Notes: generated by a model from the letters alone, not told the origin. Positions 1-6,804 are shown, counted from the first letter of the stretch. The stretch: 8,741 bases of DNA from Betaproteobacteria bacterium (GCA_005888865.1 VBCL01000115.1:5508-14248), one strand, 5' to 3'. Numbers and translations: made by a program.

Positions 1-315
1 GCGGGAAGCCTCTCCTACGGCCGGCAGAAGCTCATCGACATCGCGATGGCGTTCATGCCGGCGCCGCGGCTGGTCCTGCTCGACGAGCCGTGCGCGGGCG
101 TCAATCCCAGCCTCGTCGACGAGTTGCACGACCGGCTGGTCGAGCTCAACAAGACGCAGGGCGGCAGCTTCGTGGTGATCGAGCACAACATGGACTTCAT
201 CATGAAGCTCTGCCCGCACGTGGTGTGCATGGTCGAGGGCAAGGTGCTCGCGGAGGGACCGCCGGTCGAAGTGCAGTCGAATCGGCAAGTGCTCGACGCA
301 TATCTGGGTAACTAG
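1..315 (+). CDS. livG: Branched-chain amino acid-type ABC transporter ATPase, LivG-like (5' end missing)
   Basis: This is the C-terminal 104 residues of an ABC ATPase. The frame is open from the first base, so the gene begins upstream of the window. Visible motifs are a degenerate signature, LSYGRQK, instead of LSGGQ; a Walker B with catalytic Glu, LVLLDEPCAG; the D-loop region; and the H-loop in VIEHNMDFI. The signature form and the ending (VLAEGPPVEVQSNRQVLDAYLG) are those of LivG/BraF proteins. These pair with LivF to energise uptake of branched-chain amino acids or related amides and aromatic acids through LivH/LivM permeases. Walker A lies outside the window. The gene stops 12 nt before the livF-like gene, so the two are almost certainly one operon. 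The real substrate cannot be told from the ATPase. Confidence 0.93.
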   Translation, partial: AGSLSYGRQKLIDIAMAFMPAPRLVLLDEPCAGVNPSLVDELHDRLVELNKTQGGSFVVIEHNMDFIMKLCPHVVCMVEGKVLAEGPPVEVQSNRQVLDAYLGN

Positions 316-320
316 GAGAG
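314..320 (+). promoter_or_regulatory. Ribosome binding site of the livF-like gene
   Basis: AGGAGAG sits 7 nt before the ATG at 328 and overlaps the livG-like stop codon. It is a near-consensus Shine-Dalgarno, which fixes the livF start and suggests translational coupling. Confidence 0.75.
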
Positions 321-327
321 TCTGACC

Positions 328-1065
328 ATGACCGCGGAAAAAATCATCGAATTCGACAAGGTCGTCGCGGGCTATACGCCGAGCCTGACGATCCTCAACG
401 AGCTGACCCTCGACGCGCGCAAGGCGGAGATTACGTTGCTCATCGGTCCGAACGGCGCCGGAAAGTCGACCGTGCTGAAGACGCTGTTCGGGATGCTCGT
501 TCCGCGTTCGGGCGAGGTCCGCTTCGAGGGCAAGCGCATCAACGGCAAGTCGCAACGAGAATTGCTCGCAGAAGGGATCGCCTTCGTGTCTCAGGGGCGA
601 AACCTCTTCGGCTCGCTGTCGGTGCGACATAACCTGGAGCTCGGCGGGATCACGCTGCCTCGCGGCGAGCTGCAGGGCCGGATCGACGAGGTGCTGGCGC
701 GTTTCCCGCGAATCAGGGAGCGCATCGACAACCAGGCGTCGACCATGTCGGGCGGCGAGCAGAAGCAGCTCGAGGTCGGCCGCGCGCTGCTGCTGCGACC
801 GCGCGTGCTCCTCATCGACGAGCCCTCGATCGGCCTGTCGCCGAAGCTCGTCCAGGAGGTGATGACCTTGCTGCGCGCGCTCGCCGACGGCGGCACGACC
901 GTGCTCATGGTCGAGCAGAACGTCCGCACCGCGCTCAAGTATTCGGACCGCGCGCTGGTCCTGGAAATGGGGCGGCTGGCGCTCGATCGGCCCGCTTCCA
1001 CGTTGCTCGGCGATCCGGACCTGAACCGGCTGTTCCTGGGCGGGCATGTGAAGACTGCTGCATGA
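328..1065 (+). CDS. livF: Branched-chain amino acid-type ABC transporter ATPase, LivF-like
   Basis: A complete 245-residue ATPase, the usual LivF length. Motifs in order: Walker A GPNGAGKST (residues 40-48), Q-loop Gln89, signature SGGEQ (141-145), Walker B LLIDEP (161-166) and the D-loop SIGLSP. The usual H-loop His is replaced by Gln197 in MVEQN, which is normal for LivF/BraG proteins and not a defect. It acts at the inner face of the cytoplasmic membrane as the partner of the LivG-like ATPase just upstream. Its last codon overlaps the next gene in an ATGA junction, so the TIM-barrel gene is translationally coupled. No permease or binding protein of this system lies in the window; they are probably upstream of base 1. 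Family call is firm, substrate unknown. Confidence 0.95.
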   Translation: MTAEKIIEFDKVVAGYTPSLTILNELTLDARKAEITLLIGPNGAGKSTVLKTLFGMLVPRSGEVRFEGKRINGKSQRELLAEGIAFVSQGRNLFGSLSVRHNLELGGITLPRGELQGRIDEVLARFPRIRERIDNQASTMSGGEQKQLEVGRALLLRPRVLLIDEPSIGLSPKLVQEVMTLLRALADGGTTVLMVEQNVRTALKYSDRALVLEMGRLALDRPASTLLGDPDLNRLFLGGHVKTAA

Positions 1066-1874
1066 GAACACACCAGCTCTCGCTGGGCGCGCTCACGGTC
1101 ATGGAGCTCTCGCCCGACGACATGGTGAGTTGCGCGGCCGAGGCGGGCTACGATCTTGTCGGGTTGCGCATCCTTCCGGCGACGCCGAGTGAAGTCACCT
1201 GGCCGGCGATCGGCGATACGCCGCTCACGCGCAACATCGAGCGCCGTCTCGCCGATACGGGGGTGAAGCTCCTCGACATCGAGATTTTCCGACTGCTGCC
1301 GGAGACCGATGTCGCGGCGTTTATCCCGGCGCTCGAAACCGGAGCGCGCCTCGGCGCCACACAGGCTCTCGTCGCCGGCAACGACCCGGATCCGGCACGG
1401 CTGGCCGATCGCTTCGCCGCGCTGTGTGACCTCGGCGCGCCGCTGGGCCTCACGATGAACGTCGAGCCCATGCCGTGGACCGAGGTAAAAAACGTCGCGC
1501 AGGGCTTGCACCTGCTCGAAGCGGCCGATCGCCCGAACGCGGGCTTGCTGATCGATCCGATCCACTTCGATCGCGGCGGCAACGTTCCGTCCGACATCGC
1601 GGTCATCCCCCGCGCGCGGCTGCGCTACATGCAGCTCTGTGATGCGCCCGCCGAACGTCCGCGCGACCACGAGACGCTGATTTTCCAGGCGCGCAACGAG
1701 CGACTCATGCCTGGCGACGGCGGGCTCGACCTCAAAGCAATTGTGCGCGCGATGCCGGTCGACATTCCGATCGCACTCGAGGTGCCGATGCGAACGCTGG
1801 CGCAAACGGTCGGCGCGGTCGAGCGAGCGAAGCGCATGCGCGAGAAGACCGAGGCGCTGCTGGCAAGGCTTTAG
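1062..1874 (+). CDS. Sugar phosphate isomerase/epimerase-like TIM-barrel protein
   Basis: 270 residues, the usual size for the xylose isomerase-like TIM barrel / AP endonuclease 2 superfamily (PF01261). Likely metal-binding or active-site positions, by analogy with the family, are Glu135 (NVEPMPW), Asp165 and His168 (LIDPIHF), Asp194 (QLCDA), the GDGGLDL loop around 218-224, and Glu240 near the end (ALEVP). There is no signal peptide, so it is cytoplasmic. The start is the ATG of an ATGA overlap with livF, which ties its expression to the transporter. A catabolic isomerase, epimerase or dehydratase-like step on the imported compound is plausible, but the substrate cannot be read from sequence. 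It is the last gene of the operon, and the insertion sequence remnant begins within about 50 nt. Confidence 0.85.
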   Translation: MRTHQLSLGALTVMELSPDDMVSCAAEAGYDLVGLRILPATPSEVTWPAIGDTPLTRNIERRLADTGVKLLDIEIFRLLPETDVAAFIPALETGARLGATQALVAGNDPDPARLADRFAALCDLGAPLGLTMNVEPMPWTEVKNVAQGLHLLEAADRPNAGLLIDPIHFDRGGNVPSDIAVIPRARLRYMQLCDAPAERPRDHETLIFQARNERLMPGDGGLDLKAIVRAMPVDIPIALEVPMRTLAQTVGAVERAKRMREKTEALLARL

Positions 1875-1920
1875 CGTTGTTGTGCGAGCAGCGTGTACTA
1901 AACGGAAAACGTCTGCTTGC

Positions 1921-2372
1921 GGCCGAGGTTGTGTAAAAACGTGGAGGTTGCCTAAACGAGGAAATTTCCTAGACTGAAGGATCGGGTTTCTTCGGGGGGC
2001 CGCATGAAGCGATTCATCAAAGGCGAGGACCGAACCCAGGTGACGCTGCTGCCCGCGTGTCTGGATGACTACATTGAAGCGGAGAATCCGGTTCGCGTGG
2101 TCGAGGTCTTCGTCGATGGCCTTGATCTGGATGCGCTTGGCTTCGTTGGGGTTGACCCGGCCGCGACGGGCCGGCCTGCGTATCACCCGGCGGTGCTGCT
2201 GAAGCTCTACATCTACGGCTACCTGAACCGGATCCAGTCCAGCCGCCGGCTGGAGCGCGAGGCGCAGCGCAACGTCGAGGTCATGTGGCTGACGCGACGC
2301 GTGATGCCAGACTTCAAGACCATTGCCAACTTCCGCAAGGACAATGGGCGGGCGATCCGCAACGTGTGCCGC
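1921..2372 (+). mobile_element. Truncated IS1182-type insertion sequence (left end and 5' part of transposase)
   Basis: The stretch 1921-2003 has the look of an IS left end: GAGGTTGTGTAAAAAC at 1925-1940, with the heptamer GAGGTTG repeated at 1944-1950, and the 12-bp palindrome AGGAAATTTCCT at 1959-1970 before the transposase start. From memory, IS1182-type ends often carry GAGGTTGTGT-like terminal repeats; I cannot confirm the exact boundary. Recognisable element sequence stops at about 2372, inside the transposase frame. No matching right end is visible in the window, so the element is dead in cis and no target-site duplication can be read. Confidence 0.6.
1959..1970. repeat. 12-bp perfect palindrome in the IS leader
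   Basis: AGGAAATTTCCT is its own reverse complement and lies 34 nt upstream of the transposase ATG. It could be a transposase or host-protein binding site or part of the element's promoter region. This is seen directly; the role is a guess. Confidence 0.45.
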
Positions 2373-2489
2373 GCCCTCCCGGTTGCCCATCATTCGTGGA
2401 GAGAGGCGGATCGTTCGCACGGCTTTGCAGCGAGTCCTGACTCTAACAACGCCAATGACCCGCCGCAGCCCACCCAGGGTGTAGGCTAA
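2004..2489 (+). pseudogene. IS1182-type transposase, N-terminal fragment
   Basis: Residues 1-123 read as the N-terminal domain (PF05598/DUF772 type) of IS1182/IS5-related transposases: the MKRFIKGEDRTQ start, RPAYHPAVLLKLYIYGYLN at about 57-75, then SSRRLEREAQRNVEVMWL and PDFKTIANFRKDN. Family members run to well over 400 residues with a DDE nuclease domain. Here homology ends at NVCR (base 2372), and 38 unrelated residues follow before the stop at 2487-2489. The catalytic domain is absent, so the product should be inactive. A G-rich tract at 1994-1999 serves as ribosome binding site. The loss was by deletion or recombination, not a point mutation, because the downstream sequence is of another kind. 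Confidence 0.85.
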
Positions 2490-2525
2490 CCTAGTGATGG
2501 ATCGGCGTACCAGGTCGGCAAATCG
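2373..2525. other. Junction segment of unknown origin between the IS remnant and the TIGR03790 gene
   Basis: These 153 bp do not continue the transposase and do not look like the coding sequence that follows. I see no tRNA, no convincing terminator and no clear promoter for the downstream gene. It may be the edge of a second lost element. The frame of the downstream gene is open through 2490-2525 without another start codon. Confidence 0.4.
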
Positions 2526-3557
2526 ATGTGCTTTAGGCAATCACTCGTAACGCTATGGCTTGCCTTGTCGCTGCCTTTGGTCGCACACGCGTTGGACCGC
2601 ACGCAACTCGCGGTGGTCGTGAATACGCTGGACCCGCTCAGCGTGCAAATCGGCGATTACTACGCGGCGAAGCGGCGGATACCGTTTCAGAATCTGATCA
2701 AGGTTAGCTTTGCGCCAGGCAAGTCGGATCTGAACCGGAGCCAATTCGAGGAAATAAAGTTGCAGGTTGACCGGCAGTCGCGCAGGAACATTCAGGCGTA
2801 CGCGTTGACCTGGGTCAGCCCCTACCGCGTGGATTGCATGTCGATTACCACTGCCTTCGCCTTCGGATTCGATACAGCGTTCTGCGCCGAACCATGCAAG
2901 CTCACTCGAGTCAGTCCTTACTTCAATTCGCCAGTCCGACTGCCCTTTACGCAATTGGGGATACGCCCGACGATGTCGATTGCGGCAGCTTCCTTCGATG
3001 ATGCCAAGGCGCTCATCGATCGCGGAGTGCTTTCCGACGGGACGTTTCCTATCGGTACCGCCTATCTACTCTCAACCTCGGAAACGGCCCGCAATGTGCG
3101 CAGCCGGTTTTACCCTCTCATTGAAGCACTGTTCAACAAACGGCTGAACGTACGACGACTTGATCAGGACGCATTGCGGGACAAGAGCGACGTCCTGTTC
3201 TACTTCACCGGTAAAGCAAACATTGAGGGGTTGGAAACCCTGCACTTTGTGCCTGGCGCCATTGCCGATCACCTTACATCGGCCGGCGGCGCACTTACCG
3301 AGGGCGGTCAAATGAGCGCACTTCGCTGGCTGGAAGCGGGTGCGACGGCGAGTTATGGAACGGTGATCGAGCCGTGCAATGCTCCACAGAAATTTCCGCA
3401 TCCGGCAGTCGTCATCGGTCATTATCTGGAAGGCGAGACAGTAATCGAATCCTACTGGAAAAGCGTCAATATGCCGGGCCAAGGCATTTTTATCGGCGAG
3501 CCTCTCGCGTCGCCGTTTGCACCTCGGATGCCTGAGGTATCGGCGTTCCCACGATAG
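2526..3557 (+). CDS. Secreted TIGR03790-family protein
   Basis: 343 residues with a signal peptide: a short N-region with Arg4, the hydrophobic stretch LVTLWLALSLPLV, and likely cleavage after AHA (residue 22). The mature start LDRTQLAVVVNTLDPLS matches the family's opening. So do the YYAAKRRIP motif (45-53) and the strong C-terminal block: PGAIADHLTSAGG (243-255), SALRWLEAGATASYGTV (264-280), EPCN (282-285), YLEGETVIESYWKSV (300-314) and PGQGIFIGEPLA (317-328). TIGR03790 proteins have no established biochemical role to my knowledge. An exported or periplasmic location is inferred. The paired Cys residues (104, 120, 124, 284) could form disulphides. The ribosome binding site is weak, and base composition is lower in GC than the liv genes, which fits separate ancestry. 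It looks intact despite the broken IS 150 bp upstream. Confidence 0.88.
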   Translation: MCFRQSLVTLWLALSLPLVAHALDRTQLAVVVNTLDPLSVQIGDYYAAKRRIPFQNLIKVSFAPGKSDLNRSQFEEIKLQVDRQSRRNIQAYALTWVSPYRVDCMSITTAFAFGFDTAFCAEPCKLTRVSPYFNSPVRLPFTQLGIRPTMSIAAASFDDAKALIDRGVLSDGTFPIGTAYLLSTSETARNVRSRFYPLIEALFNKRLNVRRLDQDALRDKSDVLFYFTGKANIEGLETLHFVPGAIADHLTSAGGALTEGGQMSALRWLEAGATASYGTVIEPCNAPQKFPHPAVVIGHYLEGETVIESYWKSVNMPGQGIFIGEPLASPFAPRMPEVSAFPR

Positions 3558-3974
3558 AGTGGGCGTTCGAGAGACTTCTCAACCGCATAGGTCACACGAT
3601 GCAGGCTGGGAACAGCTCTTACACCAAGGGCAGCGAGACTTGGTCTAATGCTGCTCTGCCCGAGCAGTCGCTGGCGCGAGTAGGCGGACAAAGAAGCGAT
3701 TAGTGAATTGGGGATACCTCGCTGCTAATTACTCATTGCCATACTGATGGTGGCTTTGGGTCGACAGGGGTCGACGGCGAGTAGTCCGTTCGCGGCCGCT
3801 AGCTGACCAACGCTCGATCGGCGTGGTTAAGCGCCTCCAGCACTGGCATGACGTTTGCTGCTCCTCTCCGGCGGCCCTCCAGTGTCCACCGACGCGCGTC
3901 GCCTTTGCAGCTAGCGTCAGAAACTAACGCATTGCGACAGCCGCGCGCCTTCAACTTTTGCGGGACACTTATCG
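3558..3974. other. Non-coding stretch after the TIGR03790 gene
   Basis: No gene is supported here. The frames that are open on either strand have no recognisable family resemblance and no good ribosome binding site. A short stem (CCCAC at 3548-3552 with GTGGG at 3559-3563) spans the TIGR03790 stop but has no T-run. Two copies of GGGTCGAC occur at 3758-3765 and 3768-3775. The sequence has the look of eroded intergenic DNA. Confidence 0.4.
3758..3775. repeat. Short tandem GGGTCGAC repeat
   Basis: GGGTCGAC appears twice, 10 bp apart from start to start. The surrounding sequence, such as GCTTTGGGTCGAC, recalls short dispersed intergenic repeats of high-GC proteobacteria. That link is only an impression. 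Confidence 0.3.
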
Positions 3975-4166
3975 ATGAATCCAACAGCTATCGTAGCCGC
4001 GCCCACGGCCGCCGAGCTTGCCAAAGTCGACTCCGAATGCACGCCGATGCCAATTGAATCCCCAGTGACGCGCGGCGCATGGACGCGTGAGATCGAGGAA
4101 TTGTGTCGCGCGCTTGAGGCTCAGCAGCGAGCGCGTTTCCCAAGGATCGACGCAAAGGAAAAGTAA
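3975..4166 (+). CDS. Doubtful small hypothetical protein, 63 residues
   Basis: ATG to TAA with no recognised family. The predicted product is Ala-rich at the N-terminus and ends in a charged, probably helical segment (TREIEELCRALEAQQRARF, about residues 37-55). It has no signal peptide or membrane segment. There is no clear Shine-Dalgarno before the ATG, and another frame is also open on the opposite strand, so chance is a real alternative. The helix with regular Leu/Glu spacing is the only reason to list it. Confidence 0.25.
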   Translation: MNPTAIVAAPTAAELAKVDSECTPMPIESPVTRGAWTREIEELCRALEAQQRARFPRIDAKEK

Positions 4167-4311
4167 CGCGGCCTTCAGCGCTATACGCCGTGCGGCGCGA
4201 GAGCGTCACTCTGCTCGTCGGACGGTCTTCTATTGGTAGCGCACCCAGCTCGTGGGACCGCGTCCAGTGCGAGGCGAGCGTCCATTCGTCAAGTTCCGTT
4301 GGCGGTAGTGG

Positions 4312-4327
4312 GACCTTCGCGAAGGTC
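4312..4327. repeat. 16-bp perfect palindrome GACCTTCGCGAAGGTC
   Basis: The sequence equals its own reverse complement over 16 bp. It lies 55 bp past the stop of the minus-strand binding-protein gene, in the otherwise empty 4167-4381 stretch. There is no T-run on either side, so it is not a standard intrinsic terminator. It could be an operator, a dispersed-repeat core or a weak RNA hairpin end. Confidence 0.5.
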
Positions 4328-4381
4328 GCATGACGACCCCGATGCGGTCAGTCGCATTTCTCGAGAGCGGACGTTGTCGGG

Positions 4382-5374
4382 TTACTCGAGCACCTTGTCC
4401 GCGCGCAGCAGCAGCGACTGAGGGATCGTAACCCCGAGCGCTTTGGCGGTCTTGAGATTGATGACCAAATCAAACTTCGTGGGCTGCTCGATTGCTATGT
4501 CGCCGGCTTTGGTACCTTTGAAGATTCGATCGATGAAAACTGTCGAATGGCGCACAAGCTCTGGAATGCTAGGCCCGTACGAGATCAGGCCGCCGGCGCT
4601 TGTCGTCTCCTCGAACGGGGTCATCATCGCTAATCGGTGCTGGAAAGCGAGATCCGCGAGCCGTTGCCGGTGGAAATAGCCCACCGCATCGGAAAAAGTA
4701 ATCAGCGCATCCGCGCGCATCGCGACTATCGTCAAGAAACTGTTATCGAACTCAGCTGGGCCCTTCGCTTCGACGGGCAACAACGTGACGCCCAGTGACC
4801 GAGCCGAGGCTCGCAAGTGAGCCCAGTCGGCGGCGAAGTCGGAATAGCCTGGGTCCCAAAGAATCGCCACGCGGGAAGCCTTGGGCACCACTTCCTTGAG
4901 GAGTTCCAAGCGCTTGGCGGCTAGCTCGGGGGTGAGCTTCTGGATGCCGGTGATATTACCGCCGGGGTGCGCAAGACTCTGGACGATCCCTGCGGCAACT
5001 ATGTCGTCCGAACACGCTGCGACGACAATCGGAACAGTAGTGGTCGCACGCATGGCCGCCGTGAGCGGGGCGCCGCACGTAGGCACCCAGAGGACGTCGA
5101 CCTTGAGCGCCAAGAGCTCCTTTGCGAGTTCGGGAAGCCGCTCGAGCATGTCCTCGCCCGATCGATATTCGATCGCGAGGTTCTGGCCTTCCACATACCC
5201 GAGTTGCTGCAGGCCCTCGAGAAACGCCCGCAGTTGTGGGGCGCTGCGCCAAGTTGCAGCGGGCTGACTCGTCGCCAGCACCCCGAGCCGATAGATTTTT
5301 CCCGGCGGCTGGGCTAGTGCGGCGGTCGTGCTTGTGACCGCGAGCGCAAGAACCAAGATTGCGTTCCTGCTCAT
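4382..5374 (-). CDS. Orphan ABC-type substrate-binding protein, PF04392 (TrpX-like), copy 2
   Basis: 330 residues, the normal family length. The chosen start at 5374 gives a good signal peptide: MSRN, a hydrophobic core to about residue 20, and AxA cleavage after ALA (21). An open extension to 5539 was rejected because it would bury that signal. Family blocks: YRLGVLA at the mature start, FLEGLQQLGYVEGQNLAIEYR (51-71), PGGNITG (137-143), LAAKRLELLKEVVP, ISYGPS, and the hallmark end FDLVINLKTAKALGVTIPQS with RADKVLE. Such proteins bind small ligands in the periplasm for an ABC importer (PF04392 with TrpY/TrpZ-type partners). No partner permease or ATPase is adjacent, so it is an orphan and the ligand is unknown. 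A strong promoter at 5511-5539 drives it independently of the upstream SDR. Confidence 0.9.
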   Translation of the reverse strand: MSRNAILVLALAVTSTTAALAQPPGKIYRLGVLATSQPAATWRSAPQLRAFLEGLQQLGYVEGQNLAIEYRSGEDMLERLPELAKELLALKVDVLWVPTCGAPLTAAMRATTTVPIVVAACSDDIVAAGIVQSLAHPGGNITGIQKLTPELAAKRLELLKEVVPKASRVAILWDPGYSDFAADWAHLRASARSLGVTLLPVEAKGPAEFDNSFLTIVAMRADALITFSDAVGYFHRQRLADLAFQHRLAMMTPFEETTSAGGLISYGPSIPELVRHSTVFIDRIFKGTKAGDIAIEQPTKFDLVINLKTAKALGVTIPQSLLLRADKVLE

Positions 5375-5510
5375 TCGATCTCGATAGCCATAAAGGGGGC
5401 CATTACAGCGGCGTCTATGTCTCGAGCCGCGCGGCAATCGGTGGACGACCAACTCGCAGACGTGGCAACGCGAGCATCGGTACGCTGAACCGTCACTAAG
5501 ATTTCCGGGC

Positions 5511-5539
5511 AATCTAGACCAAAGCACCCAAACGGTCAA
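5511..5539 (-). promoter_or_regulatory. Sigma70-type promoter of binding-protein copy 2
   Basis: On the minus strand, TTGACC (5534-5539) and TAGATT (5511-5516) are separated by exactly 17 bp. This is a good match to -35 TTGACA and -10 TATAAT. Transcription should begin near 5504, leaving a leader of about 130 nt before the ATG at 5374. The -35 box overlaps the stop codon (5536-5538) of the SDR gene upstream. This suggests the promoter arrived with the binding-protein gene and that its junction ended the SDR frame. Confidence 0.6.
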
Positions 5540-6255
5540 CGCATGTTAGTCACCCCCGCAGCCTCGGCGGCGCGCCGCTTCTGATGATAGAAGTATTGCC
5601 CGCTGACCATCGCCTCGGGATCGTTGCTCGTCGCGAGCCACACCTGCGTCACCGCGCCTGCGTCGAGATCGTCCGGCGCGCCCGGGCCGCCCATCTTGGT
5701 CGCCACCCATCCGGGCTCGAGCGCATTGGATAGAACGTCCGGCCACTTCCGCGCCACGGCGAACGCCAGGATCACGTCGTGCAGCTTAGTGTCCGCGTAC
5801 GCGCTCGAGCCGCGCCAGGGTCGAGCGCTCCAGGTGAGATCCTTCAGGCTCGGGTCGCCGCTCCGATGCATTCCGGAGCTCAAGTAGACCAATCGTTTCG
5901 GTTTGCGGATCAGCGCGGTGAGGATGTAGGGCGCCAGCGTGTTGACCGCGAACACGTGCGGCAACCCGTCCACGGTTGAGATCCGGTGCGGCTCCCGATA
6001 GCCCACGCCGGCGTTGTGAATCACGGCATCGAACGCCCCGAGCGCGTTGACCTGCGCGGCGATCTGCCGGCATTCCTCGATGCTGGAGAGATCGCCGGCC
6101 ACGGCGGTTTCCGCTCCGGACACCGCGGCGAGCGCCTCCTTCGCGCGCGCGTCGTTGCGCGCATGGAGAACGACTTGATGGCCATCGTTGACCATGAGCC
6201 TGGCGGCCATCTTGCCGAGGCCGTCGGCGGAGCCGGTGATGAAGACGCGTGCCAT
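5536..6255 (-). CDS. SDR-family NAD(P)-dependent oxidoreductase, probably short at the C-terminus
   Basis: 239 residues with a classical Rossmann SDR pattern: cofactor motif TGSADGLG (7-14), Asp55 in GDLS, NAG (81-83), structural Asn105, catalytic Ser126/127 in YLSSGMH, and the catalytic YxxxK as YADTK (Tyr153, Lys157), followed by PGW (181-183). It is a cytoplasmic oxidoreductase of unknown substrate. From memory, close relatives continue about 20-25 residues past the YFYH motif (222-224 region) with an ALQDxLLxAC-like tail. Here the frame ends soon after, at GVTNMR, exactly where the promoter of the next gene begins, so the tail was probably lost. The catalytic core is intact, so activity is possible. 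Its ATG follows the prepilin stop by 2 nt, with no good ribosome binding site of its own, which argues for coupling. Confidence 0.85.
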   Translation of the reverse strand: MARVFITGSADGLGKMAARLMVNDGHQVVLHARNDARAKEALAAVSGAETAVAGDLSSIEECRQIAAQVNALGAFDAVIHNAGVGYREPHRISTVDGLPHVFAVNTLAPYILTALIRKPKRLVYLSSGMHRSGDPSLKDLTWSARPWRGSSAYADTKLHDVILAFAVARKWPDVLSNALEPGWVATKMGGPGAPDDLDAGAVTQVWLATSNDPEAMVSGQYFYHQKRRAAEAAGVTNMR

Positions 6256-6256
6256 C
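6227..6256. repeat. 30-bp direct repeat, copy 1 (SDR gene start)
   Basis: This stretch covers the first codons of the SDR gene. It matches 6776-6805 at 28 of 30 positions in the same orientation, so the prepilin gene is flanked by two near-identical SDR starts. The shared core on the plus strand is CCGGTGATGAAGA. Confidence 0.85.
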
Positions 6257-6257
6257 G

Positions 6258-6749
6258 TTATCGTTTAAACGCGCGACACTCGATCGGCAGTAACGGCTCT
6301 GGAATGTTGGTGCGATTCTCGCCCTTGACCGTCATCTTCTCCGGAGCTTCCGCGTAGCCGCAAGCCCACGCGATCGGCACGATCGGCGCATCCTCCACGA
6401 CCGCGGGACGCAAAGTGAGAATCTTCCCCGTAATGGCACCGTTCGCACGGTTACCGAAGGTGATGTAGATTGCGCCGTTCTCTACCGCAACTGCGCTGAC
6501 ATAATTGGCGACGATCTTTTCGGCGGGAGGCAAGCCCGCGGAGGCGTTGTCAGCAGGGAAGGTCTGGATGAGCGACCAGGACGTGGCAATCGGTTGCTTG
6601 GCGATATCGGCCAGCGGCAACGCCTCCTTGATCTGCTCGCGGACGATCCGATCCAGATAGGACGGCAGGGCAAGCATTGCCAGGATGGCGACGACCGCCA
6701 CCACGGACATCAATTCCATCATGGTGAAACCGTCGCGCCACGTCTTCAT
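6258..6749 (-). CDS. Type IV prepilin, PilA-like
   Basis: 163 residues. A short charged leader MKTWRDG is followed by the class III signal G7|FTMMEL, with Glu at mature position 5 (Glu12), and a hydrophobic helix to about residue 30 (VVAVVAILAMLALPSYL). This is the type IV pilin N-methylation signature (IV_pilin_GFxxxE). It would be cleaved and methylated by PilD, then assembled in the inner membrane or periplasm into a pilus or pseudopilus. The globular part has the ITFGNRANGAI and LTLRP strands, then IAWACG. Cys130 and Cys158 probably form the usual C-terminal disulphide loop near CRAFKR. No other pilus gene is nearby, which is odd. The gene sits between a truncated SDR start (7 nt upstream) and the SDR gene (2 nt downstream). 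Confidence 0.9.
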   Translation of the reverse strand: MKTWRDGFTMMELMSVVAVVAILAMLALPSYLDRIVREQIKEALPLADIAKQPIATSWSLIQTFPADNASAGLPPAEKIVANYVSAVAVENGAIYITFGNRANGAITGKILTLRPAVVEDAPIVPIAWACGYAEAPEKMTVKGENRTNIPEPLLPIECRAFKR

Positions 6750-6756
6750 GGATTCA

Positions 6757-6804
6757 TTACGTCCTGATGCGATCCGCGGAACCGGTGATGAAGATGCGTG
6801 CCAT
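6757..6804 (-). pseudogene. SDR gene start, 15-codon remnant before the prepilin
   Basis: On the minus strand this reads MARIFITGSADRIRT and stop. The first 11 residues match the start of the complete SDR at 6255 (MARVFITGSAD) except Ile for Val. Homology ends inside the glycine-rich motif, where GLG should follow. The frame stops 7 nt before the prepilin ATG, so ribosomes translating it would be delivered to the prepilin start. It is a gene fragment that may now act as a translated leader. A real short peptide role is not supported. Confidence 0.75.

Noticed and set aside
591..2540. A 649-residue open frame on the minus strand
   Set aside because: It runs antisense through livF, the TIM-barrel gene and the IS fragment. 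Its product is Arg/His-rich with no recognisable domain. It is a shadow of high-GC codon use.
3548..3563. Hairpin CCCAC/GTGGG at the TIGR03790 stop as a terminator
   Set aside because: The stem is only 5 bp and there is no T-run, so it is likely chance.
3799..3984. 61-residue minus-strand frame
   Set aside because: There is no ribosome binding site, no family resemblance and overlapping open frames on the other strand.
5375..5539. A 55-residue N-terminal extension of binding-protein copy 2
   Set aside because: It would put the signal peptide in the middle of the protein and would start upstream of the predicted promoter's transcription start. The Met at 5374 is far better.
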